Part shown: positions 43,091-54,468 of the stretch, piece after piece
Position numbering within the stretch: the first letter of the stretch is position 1
How the letters are laid out: each line of letters starts with the position of its first letter
Assembly: GCF_027244095.1 (NCBI RefSeq)
Contig: NC_069660.1
Location: forward strand, 283,424,863-283,488,862
DNA length: 64,000 nt
Direction: 5' to 3'
Origin: Hemicordylus capensis
Lineage: Eukaryota; Chordata; Lepidosauria; Squamata; Cordylidae
The notes under the pieces: generated by a model
The model's database searches: none
What the model was told of the DNA's origin: nothing
What the model saw: only the letters and a program-made list of their open reading frames with translations
Program-made: the position numbers and the translations under genes

Positions 43091-43138
<48 letters not shown>

Positions 43139-43215
43139 TTTATTTATTTATATCTATGTAAATCGCTTTGAGAACTTTGGTTGAAGAGCGGTATATAAAT
43201 ATTTGTAGCAGTAGT
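42910..43215 (+). repeat. Dispersed L2-tail SINE-like repeat with a (TTAC)n tract
   Basis: Landmarks in order: 'gcaaagaggcacctttttaa', 'gcacagcatccctccagtgg', 'tttttagatcgtgagccc', 'tttggggacagg', the (TTAC)n microsatellite (43093-43137), then 'aatcgctttgagaactttgg' and 'gcggtatataaatatttgt'. Eight or more copies or fragments lie in this window on both strands. Confidence 0.8.
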
Positions 43216-43548
43216 AGAAACAATCAGCAGCAATAGTAGAAAGCAGTTCAGGAATGTAGGCGCAGATATGCAATGAAATGAAGTTGCAGGAACATTCACA
43301 AGCTTTGCAGGCTCACATGCTTAGGTGGTTCAAAATCTCACCACCAAATGTTCTATAGCTGCTTCTCTCATAAATACAAAGTAATCTTATGTATATTTAA
43401 CTAAGAGTTTGTTCAGAAACAGCTCAATTTTTCTCCCTCTCCTTTCCCTCCCTTTCCTTTCTCATCCCCCACCCCCCAACTCTGTCTGCAGGATCTTCAC
43501 AGGGACAAACTTAGCAAAACATAAAAGATTGCTAGATAGAATACAATG
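43216..43548. other. No gene recognised
   Basis: Includes a CT-rich tract near 43430-43490. Confidence 0.5.
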
Positions 43549-43693
43549 CAGGGGTTCTCAGACGTAAGTCCCCAGACATTGCTGGACTACAACTTTCAAC
43601 ATTTCCAGCCATATTGGCCTTCATCCATGTTAGTTGGGGATGATGGAAGTTGTGAGCCAACAACAACTGGGGATCTCTGTTTGAGAACCCCTG
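43549..43693. mobile_element. Non-autonomous hAT miniature element (CAGGGGTTCTCA family)
   Basis: Ends CAGGGGTTCTCA and TGAGAACCCCTG are perfect inverted repeats. Flanks ATACAATG and CTACAAAC share only a central TACAA. Confidence 0.85.
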
Positions 43694-44310
43694 CTACAAA
43701 CAAAGGGTTGTACCTGCAAGAATCACAAGCCTTAGTCCTGTATACATAGCTTGACTGAGTAAACCTGTACAATGTATGTGGAGTGCACTGTATTTGAACT
43801 GACAACACAGAGGTTAAAAATATTGCCACCCGCTGCCAGTCTCTTAAGCCATCCAATATGCCTGTTTATTAAAAGATTTGGAATATCTCCCCTATGAATT
43901 CAGCTTGCCCAGGAATAACATATTTTAAAGTGGTTACAGCTACAGAGGAGAACCCCCACCCCCAGCCAGATAAGTAGGTCAGCCATGTAACAGCACAGGT
44001 GTTTCTGCATGTACAAGACACAGCAGGAAAATATTTTAACTAAATAAATGTTGCAATTCAAATTAAAGAAAGGAGGGGGGGAACCCCCTCAGCCCAAAAA
44101 CAACCCCTACCCATGAGTTAGTATCCTTTTTAATGAATCTGGCACAGTTTCAGAATTTCTGCTCATAACCATGACTGTTTGATCTCTATGAGGTATAGCA
44201 AACATTGTAAAAGAGTTTCTGGCAGGATTTTTTTTTTAGTATTGGTGTATGCTGGTGTGTGTCAAAAAACTCCCACTTCCAAATCAGCAATGATTATGTG
44301 CCCCATCAAA

Positions 44311-44345
<35 letters not shown>

Positions 44346-44511
44346 AGACACCACACCTGCTTTCCCTGGCACTCTCTAAATTCAGACCGCGTAGGCGCAG
44401 CAAGAAGCCTTTATTTAGGAACAGAGAAATGTCAGGACTATTGATTACCTGGAAACCAAGCCTGCTGATCTGGGAGCCTAGAAATATTCTCTGACAGGAT
44501 GGGAAAAATAG
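43694..44511. other. No gene recognised; (AAAT)n at about 44308-44345
   Basis: Short frames and one microsatellite only. Confidence 0.5.
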
Positions 44512-44590
44512 AGTAGTCCCATAAGTAATTTGGCTATTAACTTGTCCCTTTGATTTCAATGGGATTACTTTGTGTAATTTCCCTCATCAT
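44512..44590. repeat. Miniature inverted-repeat element, diverged copy
   Basis: 'gtagtcccataagtaatttgg' (part) and 'caatgggattac..tgtgtaattt' arms match 12716-12826. Confidence 0.55.
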
Positions 44591-44699
44591 GTCTCCCAAC
44601 AGTTGCACAGTCATGCTGCTTACCTGTGAATTGTGTGCGGTTGTCAACCTTTTACTGTATATCCTCCAACCTCCCTACATTAGGGCTGCAATCCCAACC

Positions 44700-46600
44700 A
44701 CATTATCATTCATTCATTTACACTGCCCCAAACTTCCATCTCTGGGCTGCTTAAAAAAACATAAAACAAATTAAAACAGACATAAAAACCTTAAAATGAT
44801 TTAAAGCTATAAGTCTAGTAAAAAGGCTTGGGTGAAAAATGTGTCTTTAAGGGCTTCTTAAAAGTTGTCAGAGACGAGGAAGCTCTTATTTCAGCAGGGA
44901 ATGCATTTCAGAATCTTGGGGTGGCAACAGAGAAGGCCTCTCCCCACATCTAGCCACCCGATGAGCTGGTGGCATTCTGCAGATGATCTCTCTGGATGAT
45001 CTCAACAGGCAATGGAGCTCATGGTGAAAAAGATGTTCTCTTAAATACCCAGGACCTAAGCTGTTTAGGGCTTTATAGATTATAACCAGCACCTTGCATT
45101 TTGCCTGGAAACTTATTGGTAGCCAATGTAGTTCTTTCAATAAGGGAATAATATGGTATCCTTGAGATGACCCAGTGATCAGCCTGGCTGCCACATTCTG
45201 TACCAAATGCAGTTTCCGGACTACGTACAAAGTAAGCCCCACATAGAGCACATTGCAGTAGTCCAGTCTGGAGGTTGCCAGCATATGTACTACTGTTTTG
45301 AGGTCATTTATCTCAAGAAATGGACACAGCAGGAGTATCAGCTGAAGCTGCTAGAAAGCACCTCTGGCCATTGCCTCAACCTGAGACACCCGGGAGTTAT
45401 TTGCACATGGCTTAATGCTTTGGCTTAAATATTGAGTGAAGCCACTTCAAATTACACTCGTGGCATTGAAGGAAGCAGCCCCTCCACTCTGCTCTCGGAT
45501 TTTGTTTTGAAACAAGTTCACATTGCATGCTCTTTGTTTTCCTTCTAGCCAATGGATGCGGGCCAGGCGGGTGGGGGGAGGGGGGGAGTGAGAACTTCCT
45601 TAAGAGCAATATCGGCACTTCTAAAGAGGATATCCCTCTTATCATGCTAATGATTCTATGTCAGTGCCTCCCTATTTTCTCCAGCATCTTCAGAAAAAGT
45701 AGCTTAAAAGTATTTAACAGAACGCCTTCTTCACGATGAACTACACCACCCAGTGAGATCATCTGTAGAGGTTCGTCTACAGTTGCCACCAACTCATCTG
45801 GTAGCTACTCAGGGATGGGCCTTCTCCATTGCTGCCCCGAGGCTTTGGAACACACTTCCTGCTGAAATAAGAGTCACCCTATTTCTTACAACTTTTAAAA
45901 AGGCAGTCAAGATGCATTTGTTCACCCAGGCTTTTAATAAGATATTGTTTTAATTGTGATTTTAATAGCTTTAACATTTTAAATTTTAATTGTTGTAATG
46001 TTTTAATCTTTTTATCTATTTTTATTGTTTTGTTGTAAACCGCCCAGAGACTTGTGTTCTGAGTGGTATACACATGTATTAAATAAAATAAATAAATAAA
46101 ACCAGCATTTTAAAAATCCTAAAATACGTCAAGATAAGCTAGAATTCGCATCACAAAACTCGATTTGTGTGTGGAGTGGGTCCAAGAATCTCGAAGGGAG
46201 ATCGGGGTAAGTTTGGCTGGTGTGTAAACACACACACTCTTCTCTGAAGTAGATTCGGGGAAGAAGCCCTGTGTGTAAAGCCTCTTGGGAAAAGTTTGGA
46301 TCCAGACGCACTTCCAGACTAAATACCTGCTCTGTCTGGTGAAGTGTGACCCCAGCCAGAACCGGCAGATCAAAACTGTCTCTTGAGTTCCGACCTTGCA
46401 CAATAAGTACCTCCGTCTTATGTGGATTCATTCTCAGTTTGTTATCTTTCATCCAGCCCATCACTGCTTCCAGGCAGGCATTTTGGGAGGTTATGCTGAT
46501 GATGTTGACCTGGAGATATAGATTTGGGTGTCATCAGCTTAATGATAACACCCTGCACTATATCTCCTGATGATGACATTAACAATACATCAATGCAGCT
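44700..46600 (-). mobile_element. L2 LINE fragment interrupted by other insertions
   Basis: In element order: RT thumb region at 46600-46295 (ADDTQIY, MGWMKDNKLRMNPHKTEVLI), then a foreign segment 46294-45440, then the C-terminus at 45440-44886 (TSRLDYCNVLYVGL, NVAARLITGSSQ, LHWLPISFQAK, ALNSLGPGYL) and the 3' tail with 'gcccagagatgg' at about 44730-44745. Confidence 0.88.
45715..46105 (+). mobile_element. Second L2 LINE 3' end inserted in the minus-strand L2
   Basis: It encodes [37 protein letters not shown] and the 3' UTR with 'gtaaaccgcccagagac' and an (AAAT)n tail. It is severely 5' truncated. Confidence 0.88.
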
Positions 46601-46624
46601 TCCATGTGAATCTTGATCAGGTTG

Positions 46625-46705
46625 TGACACTGCAATTCTAAGCACACTTTCTTAGAAGAGAGTCCTATTGATATCAACAAGACTTACTTATCCCTCAACA
46701 TGGAT
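46625..46705. repeat. Short dispersed repeat
   Basis: A diverged copy of the fragment at 32912-32992 ('gcaattctaagcacactttc'). Confidence 0.4.
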
Positions 46706-46899
46706 AGCATTAACCTGCAAAGGTAAAAGGAACAGTAAGATATCCCAAACTGCATTTGGAATACCTTGCCAACACACTCCAGACTTGGAGTTCTGATACT
46801 GTTCCTGCTCAGGCATCATTGCTTGACTTATTCAAACAGAGAATTAATGTAATTTCTCAAAGTGGGAAAATCAAAATGGTGTGAAGGAATAATTACAAA

Positions 46900-48324
46900 C
46901 TAGAGGGCCTGGGTCCAGAGCATCTGCGCCTCTAGTTGGGCCCAGCCATCCCCCCCATGCTGGCATGCCTGGCTTTCTGGCTGGCAGACCGGTTCTACCC
47001 CCACCGCCATCCCCCTGGGCCAGGCCGTCCTGCTGCCACCGTCCAGACTAGGCTGGTCCATTGCCACTTCCTCCATGTGGCCAGACCAGGGCCTGCTGCC
47101 GTCGCCTCACCCAGTGGGCAGGCCAGGGCCAAGCCATCCCACCGCTCCCACCTCCTCCTCCCAGCTGGAAGGGTTTTGCCCACCGTCCACCCGCTGTCCA
47201 CCCACCTCCTCGCTGCCACCATTATTCCTCCCCGCTGCCGCCTCTTCTTCCTGGCTGGTGGGGCTTCACCCCCCGGCCCTCCACCTCTGCCTCCTGGCAG
47301 CTGCCATTATTTTTCTTCGCTTCCATACTGGAACTCTTGCACGCTCTAGAGCATCTGCGCATTAGTACCTGATTGCTCCCCTCACCTCAGAAATCTCCCC
47401 ACCCTCACCTGAGCTGCACTCCTGCGCCTCCTCCATCCCGTTGCTTCCATCCCCCTCACCTTTCTTGGTTGTGGCTGCAGCATTGCTGCTGCCTATTGGC
47501 CAAGCTGCAGCCCCCTATCCCCAGAGACCGCCTCACCCTCAGCTGAGCCCCATTCCTGCTCCTCCCCCCAGGAGCAGCAGTAGTGGTTGACCAGGCCATT
47601 CCTTGCTGCTGCCACACCATGGCCGCTCGTTCCCCTCAGGCCGCTGACAGGTCTGGGCCCATCCCTTGCCTGACTGCCTCCCTCTGACAATGACCTCAGT
47701 AGCCCCAAACAGCAGCAGTGGTTGCCTGGACCCTTCCTTGCTGCTAGTGCTGCCATGGCCGCTCATTCCCCTCAGGCTGCTGACAGGCTCAGGCCTGTCC
47801 CTTGCCCTTCCTTCTGTCTCTCTTCCCCTCTCTCTCTTCCACTCGCTCCCCCCACTCTTTCTTCCCCCTCCCGTCATGTTTTTTCTCTCCTTCCCTCCCT
47901 GAGTTAACAAATGTTGTTCATCTTGTTTCCTCATCTAATTCACACAATGGCAGCCTCCTTCTCCTGAAGGGGCTCTTTCCTCCCTCACGGCCCTTCTTTT
48001 TTCAGACCCCTGCCTGCTATCCTAGATATCTGCTCTCCTCTACAATCAAGAACATCTTCTGACCAGTAACGGTTGCATTCCAACTGACCTTAACCATCAC
48101 AGGCTCCTCCTCCTTATCTGCATATAGAATCCCCACTGCCTAATCACCACAGTGCCACAAGCTCCTCCTCCCTATCTGCATATGGAAACCCCACTGCCCA
48201 ATCAGGTGCTTCTGCTTGTGAACTCTGTCAGCCAAACGCCTCCTCCCACTTTGTCAGCCAATCACTTCCTTTCTGCAACGTCCCCATGCATGGCCCGTCT
48301 TGGAGAATTAATAATATAGATAGA
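46900..48324 (-). mobile_element. Helitron copy B with two tandem 3' terminal regions
   Basis: On the minus strand it starts A|TCTATCTATATTATTAATT (48324) and ends ...CAGA-TGC-TCTG...GGCCCTCTAG|T (46900). The part 47340-48324 corresponds to copy A including its degenerate terminal hairpin (near 47335-47370). The part 46900-47340 resembles the 3' end type of copy C. It contains about two units of the 130-150 bp tandem repeat. The proline-rich frames on both strands are composition artefacts. Confidence 0.78.
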
Positions 48325-49430
48325 TTATTCCTACCCCCCCAACCTTTTGTGGTGTTTTCTCCTTGTTTTTGGTCTTGGTACAATAATTCAGCTTGCATAT
48401 TCTATGCAAATACCCTTAGGGAGAGAGATCAAGTTGTGTCTCTTCTGTAAGATTAAATATGTATGTACAAGATCAGTTTGTTGTACAACTTTGGAAGAGG
48501 AGTTGCCTCAAAACTCAATTCCATAGATTTTTGTCCAAACTTTGTCTCAACCTGCAGAGGGCACTGCAGCGTGACATTTAAGGAGACTTGCAAATGAAAC
48601 CTTCTCTGTCCTAAACTACATTTGAAGCCATTATATTGCACAAACAGGCTCAGCATTTACTTCAGTAAATGCCACTGGAAAGTGGCCAAATTATCATTTG
48701 CAAATTGAAAAGCAAGAATAATTTTTAGTGAGATGACTAGTTGGGCAAAAAGGGTAGAGGACTGTTATTGTCTTATAGATGAGCCACAACTTCTGATCTT
48801 TCTCCCTGAGGGTATTTGCATATAATATGTTAGTAGAATTATAGCACCAAGACAAAAAAACAAGGGGGAGACATCACAAAATAGGGAAGAAGAAAAAAAG
48901 CCTGCTGGGTACTGGGAACAATTTGATGGGGGGGGTGGGACATTAGCAGTCCCAAAGTGTTTTGAGACAGTAGCTTTTCATTAGGGGGTATGACAGAAGA
49001 ACTTAGGAATAACATTTCCAGCAGGTTAAGCTTCTTTGGGAATGCTATGCTTAAGTTACTTCAGTCTCATCCCCTCATGAAGAACTACCGTCTTGAAATG
49101 TTCCAGAACTGCTTGTGACTTTTGTTCCCATCAAACAGTCCCTTGTACCCAGAAAGCTTATGTTTTGCGTTTTTCCCTGTATGATTTTAAATACCAGACA
49201 AGTGTTGCACTAATCTGAAAACACTCAAGAGAAGGCTACCAAATAATGTTGACACAAACAAATTTAGACAGAGGTGCAGATCCCAGCTAAAGATTTGTGT
49301 AATTCCCCCTTCATTTTACTGAACTCCCCCTTTTGTCAAAGGTAATAACTCATATTGAATGGGTAGTGGTGGATGATTTTAAAAAATTTTTATGTTATGT
49401 CTTGGGTGAGATTGGTTTGTAATATGTTTA
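48325..49430. other. No gene recognised
   Basis: Unassigned AT-leaning sequence with short frames only. Confidence 0.5.
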
Positions 49431-49559
49431 GGGTTGTCTGGAGATGGGGAGACAGGGGGCATATCCATTGAATATGGGACTACTATTCTGGTGGTGGTGG
49501 GGAACAGAAGAAATAACATTGGCAAGTCAGCAGGCCATTACAGGGGAAGGGGAATCAGA

Positions 49560-50590
49560 AATTTAATAGCTGTTTCCCCTTCCGGCTGTCTTGCCAGCTC
49601 TTTGACCTTGGGGAGCAGTGCCAACTACCCCCACAGAGCCTCACCTTGATCTTTTGTAATGCCAGGTTGGTCCAGAATAAATAATAAATCATTGATGATT
49701 TGATTATGTATGAAGGGGCTGACCTGGTGTGTATCACAGAGACTTGGTTGGGGGAGGCTGGTCCTAGTCTGGTCCCAGCTTCTCCAGGGTACTCTTTTGA
49801 GAAGCAGGTGAGGAGACGCATGTGGGCAGGGAGGCGGAGCAACTGTGGTCTATAAGAATAACATCTCCCTTACCAGGATCCTTGTCAAGTGTCTGACCAT
49901 ATCGAATGTCTGTACTTAAGTCTGGGGACCAGGGATGGACTGGGACTTCTGTTGGTACACCGATCACCCAGCTGCCCGATGGAGTCCCTAACTGAGTTGA
50001 CTTACTTGGTCTCAGGCTTGGTGTTGGTGTCTCCTAGGCTTATGGTGGTGGGGGACTTCAATGTTCACTTTGGAACCAATTTGTCAAGGGCAGCTCAGGA
50101 GTGCCTAGCAGCCATAACAACTATGGGCCTATCCCAAGTGGTAGCAGGACTGATGCATGTTGCTGGTCACATGCTTGATCTGGTCTTTCACTCTGATCAG
50201 GGTGATGTTCTGTGGATGGTGACTCCTGTGATTTCCTCATTGTCATGGACTGCCATCTGGTTACGGTTGGACTCACAATCATGCCCCACCTCTGCAGGGG
50301 TGAGGGATATATTAAGACAGTCCACCCGAGAAGATTACTGGATCCAATAGAATTCCAAGAAGCCTTGGAAAGATTTAGCATTGGCTCTGCTGGTGATTCT
50401 GTTGATGCCCTGGTGGAGAATTGGAACAGCAAACTCATCAGTGCAGTAGACATAATCACTCCTAAGTGTCACCTCCGACCCACTTCAAAACTGGCCCCTT
50501 GGTATATCGAAGAATGGGAGCTGAAGTGGCAAGGTAGATGGCTGTAGCGCACATGAAGAAAGACTTGCCTCAAATCCAATAGATTGCAAC
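49560..50590 (+). mobile_element. L2 LINE 5' fragment with endonuclease
   Basis: It encodes CITETWLGEAGPSLVPASPG (about 49720-49790), then LGLLLVHRSP, LMVVGDFNVHFGTNLSRAAQ, LSQVVAGLMHVAGHMLDLVF and, in a shifted frame, RRLLDPIEFQEALERF. TETWL, GDFN and the conserved spacing are those of an apurinic-type endonuclease. The 3' half of the element is absent. Confidence 0.85.
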
Positions 50591-50595
50591 ATAGA

Positions 50596-50636
50596 TGGTG
50601 ATGATGATGGTGGTGGTGGTGGTGGTGATGATGATA
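50596..50636. repeat. (GAT/GGT)n trinucleotide repeat
   Basis: An imperfect array of gatgatg and ggtggtg units. Confidence 0.85.
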
Positions 50637-50639
50637 TAT

Positions 50640-51060
50640 TTATACCCAGACCCTCCAATACACGAATGCTTGAGGTGGCTCACAACATGAACAAAACACA
50701 TACAATATAAATAAAACATTAATAAAGTTAAACAAGTTCAAAGACCAGACTAAATCCACATTTAAAATTACAAATTACAAAAGTTACAAATTAAAAGTTA
50801 TTAATAGAAAACTAAAACTAAAAACTACCTACCATATATAAGCAGCAGCTAAAACATTTAAAAGCCTCTTTAAAAAGATGTCTTTTAATTATTATTATTT
50901 TTTTAAAAACATGGAGCGAGGGAGCATGGAGAAACTCTTCAGGGAGGGTGTTCCAAAGCTGAAGGGCCACAACAGAAAAGGCTCTGTCTCTAGGCCTCAC
51001 CAACCAGATCTCTGTTAGTGGTGGGGCAATATGTTGTGGACGGTCCAAATATTAGATCCA
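50640..51060 (-). mobile_element. L2-like LINE 3' fragment
   Basis: The minus strand encodes RAFSVVALQLWNTLPEEF and RHLFKEAF, the usual LINE C-terminal motif, then an A-rich 3' region. Confidence 0.65.
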
Positions 51061-51119
51061 GAGGTACCAACTCAGAAGTATGGGGAATATAGGCCTGTGT
51101 CTGAATTCATTTTATATTA

Positions 51120-52312
51120 AGAAATGAAATCACACCTGAACCCTGGGTGAACTGCCTGCTCTGCCTCTGGGTGAGGCATTCCAGCATTGCATTGTGAACT
51201 GGATACTTAAGAAAACACAAAGGCTGGGCCTGAGCTAATCAATATGCTAAAATGTAACTCACTAGCAGATAATGTCTGTGGAAGAGGCCAGGGGCTGAAC
51301 TCCTCTTTCCTGTTGCAAGAAATCTATGCTAATCATTGTCAATGATGGCCCTGCTATGCCCAAAGGGGATCGTTCAGTTGCTGTCTATAGAAATTCCACC
51401 CTAGGAGAACACCTGTAGATTTAGTCTTTCTACTAACACTTGTTCCCCCTCCCGCTCCCTTCCAAGTGCACAGTTTACAGAAGATGAGATTCAGATTTCT
51501 CTGAACTGGCCAATATCCTGAATAATTAAAAGACATTGTCCAGAAGGTAGCAGCAAGTTGTCACCTTTTTGAGGACCCAGGAAAAGATGAGATTTGAATA
51601 GATTCTATTGTAAGATCAAAGGAAAATACACTATAAAGGGTGAGGCCGCTAGACAGAGAGCCAGCAATCTTGTGCCTACAACAAGATCTGCTGACACGCT
51701 ATGCCAGAGTTTGCTGCTAAGCCGCGGGGCTTAAAAGCAGGAACTCTGCCCATGGACAGGAACTATCTGTGACTTCTACTGCGCAGTGAGAAGTCAAGAC
51801 TCCCCAGCCATGGTGCTCCGGCTCTCAGCCATGATTTGAAGCAACTGCAACAACTCCTGTCTCCAGCCAAGCGCCTCACTCCTTCAGCTGACGAGATTCA
51901 CCATTCTCAAGTCTCTGGTCCTAGGTAAATATGCTGCTCCTACAAGCCTGGAATCCCCTCAACCCTTCCCCTTTTCCTGCTCCCTTCTCCCCCCTTCTCC
52001 CCAAACCATGCCAGCCCTCAGCCTTCCCCCCGCTTCTTTTCTGCCTGTATTTGAATTGTATTGGGCTCTAGGAAGATTTAATTGCACACACATATGGTAG
52101 TTAGGAACACTGGTTGTGGTTAGGATGTTCTGTTTAAATACTGTTGCTGATATTGATAGAGTGTTCTGCTTTCTGCTTTGCTAGACTATGTTGTTAGTCT
52201 TTTATACTCAATAAAGCCCATTGAATCTTTGTGGATTGGTTTGATCTCCTTTCTTCTATGCGCCCAGATCATACATGGTCACTAATATAAAAGAACTTGG
52301 TCACTTGGTGAC
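51120..52312 (+). mobile_element. Possible LTR-like fossil or unclassified repeat
   Basis: An AATAAA at 52210-52215 is followed within about 100 bp by an end in TGACA, giving the look of a solo LTR. A CT-rich tract lies at 51960-52045. The left end and a target duplication were not found and no coding part is present. The assignment is weak. Confidence 0.3.
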
Positions 52313-52394
52313 ACTATGAGCCAGACCTAATTTGTATACTAGCTAATGAGCATATTTAGTATATAAATCAGGCCTGGACTGTAACAATGAGCGG

Positions 52395-52830
52395 GGCCTG
52401 AGAGGATGAGCAGAGAGGGCCCTGGCAGATTCATATGGGCGATGTGGTCCAACATGTACCCCAGCCCCAAACTGTGTAGAGCTTTAAAGGTCATGACAGA
52501 AGCAGCTGGCAGTGGCAGGAGCAGTGAGGAGAGCAAGTTGGTGGCTGGGCAAGTGATCCCTTTCCCTGCCTGGCCACCCACTTGCTCTTCTATCCACCTC
52601 TGCTCGCTGCTGGGCACCCAGCCTGCCATGGTGCATTATAATGAAATCACTGTGTGATGCATCAACATGATTATAATGCACCATGGTAGGCCACTGCCCA
52701 GAAGCAGCTGACAGTGCTAGGAGAGGCAGGCAGAGGCAATGATGAGAGCAAATGGGTGGCCAGGCGGCCTGCAGAGATGGGGACTGCCGCTCGATCACCC
52801 TCCCACTTGCTCCAATGATGATAGGAGGTG
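52395..52830. repeat. L2 scrap plus foldback repeat
   Basis: 52395-52500 on the minus strand encodes TFKALHSLGLGYM, an L2 C-terminal scrap. From 52505 a foldback follows: 'gccatggtgcattataat' pairs with 'attataatgcaccatggt' near 52625-52690. Confidence 0.55.
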
Positions 52831-54468
52831 CAAGCACCTGCCCACGGGCCAGATGGCATCCACCCAAGAGTCCTCAAAGAACTCAAATGTGAAATTGCTG
52901 ACCTCCTTGCTAAAACATATAACTTATCCCTGCAATCAGGCTCTGTACTGGAGGACTGGAAAGTAGCAAATGTAACACTGATTTTCAAAAAGGGATCCAG
53001 GGGCAATCCGGGAAATTACAGGCCAGTTAGCTTAATGTCTGTTCCAGGCAAATTGATGGAAAACATCCTCAATAATAAGATTGTAAAGCACATAGAAGAT
53101 ACAGGCCCTCCTCGGAGAGAACCAGCATGGCTTCTGCAAAGTGAAATCTTGCCTCACAAAGCTTTTGGAGTTCTTTGAGAGTGTCAACTAGTGTGTGGAT
53201 CAAGGTGATCCAGTTGACATAGTATATCTGGACTTCCAAAAGGCTTTTGACAAAGTTCCTCATCAAAGACTCCTGAGGAAACTTAGCAGTCATGGGATAA
53301 GGGGACAAGTACGTGTGTGGATTGCTAACTGGTTGAAGGATGGGAAACAGGGTAGGGATAACTGAGAGTTTTCAGAATGAAGGGAAGTAAGAAGTGAGGT
53401 CCCCCAGGACCGGTGCTTTTTAATTTATTCATAAATGATATAGAAGTAGGGGTAAGCAGCGAAGTGGCCAAATTTGCAGATGATACCAAACTCTTTTGGG
53501 TAGTGAAATCCAAAACGGATTGTGAGGAGCTCCAAAAGGATCTTTCCAAACTGGGTGAGTGGGCGACAAAACGGCAAATGTGGTTCAATGCTGGCAAGTG
53601 TAAAGTATAAACTTCAAGTATACGTTGATGGGATCTGAGCTGTCAGTGACTGACCAACAGAGGGATCTTGGGGTCATGGTGGACAGCTTGTTGAAAGTGT
53701 CGACTCAATGTGCGGCAGCTGTGAAAAAGGCCAATTCCATGCTTGGGATCATTAGGAAGGGGATTCAAAATAAAACTGCTAATGTTATAATGCACTTATA
53801 CAAAACTATGATGTGGCCACAGCTGGAGTACTGTGTGCAATTCTGGTCACCACATCTAAAGAAGGACATTGTAGAACTGGAAAAGGTGCAGAAGAGGGCA
53901 ACCAAGATGATCAGGGGCCTAGAGCACCTTTCTTATGAGGCAAGGATACAACACCTGGGGCTATTTAGTTTAGAAAAAAGATGACTGCGGAGAGACATGA
54001 TAGAGGTCTATAAAATCATGCATGGAGTGGAGAAAGTGGATAGAGAGAAATTCTTCTCTCTCTCCCATAACACTAGAAGCAGGGGTCATCCCATGAAATT
54101 GATTGCTGGGAAATTTAGGACCAGCAAACAGTATTTTTTTCCCCACACAACGCATAATTAACTTGTGGAATTCTCTGCCACAAGATGTGGTGATAGTCAA
54201 CAACCTGGAAAGCTTTAAGAGGGATTTGGATAACTTCATGGAGGAGAGGTCTGTCAATGGCTACTAGTCGGAGGGCTATAGGCCACATCCAGCCTCAGAG
54301 GCAGGATGCCTCTGAGTACCAGTTGCAGGGGAGTAACAGCAGGAGAGAGGGCATGCCCTCAACTCCTGCCTATAGGCTTCCAGCGGCATTTGGTGGGCCA
54401 CTGTGTGAGACAGGATGCTGGACTAGATGGACCTTAGGCAATCCAGCAGGGTTGTTCTTATGTTCTTA
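52831..54468 (+). mobile_element. CR1-clade LINE fragment, copy 2
   Basis: It encodes GPDGIHPRVLKELKCEIADL, LEDWKVANVTLIFKKG, NYRPVSLMSV, FQKAFDKVPHQRLLRKLS, FADDTKLF and the CR1 C-terminus, over several frames. It extends further 5' than copy 1 and keeps the 3' end 'gttgttcttatgttctta'. It is broken by multiple frame changes. Confidence 0.93.

Noticed and set aside
46936-47372. Proline-rich frames of about 100 to 137 codons
   Set aside because: Inside Helitron copy B, three overlapping frames with no domain and the same skew on the complementary strand.
51120-52312. Firm solo-LTR call
   Set aside because: Only an AATAAA and a CA end are visible. No left terminus or target duplication was found, so it is kept at low confidence.
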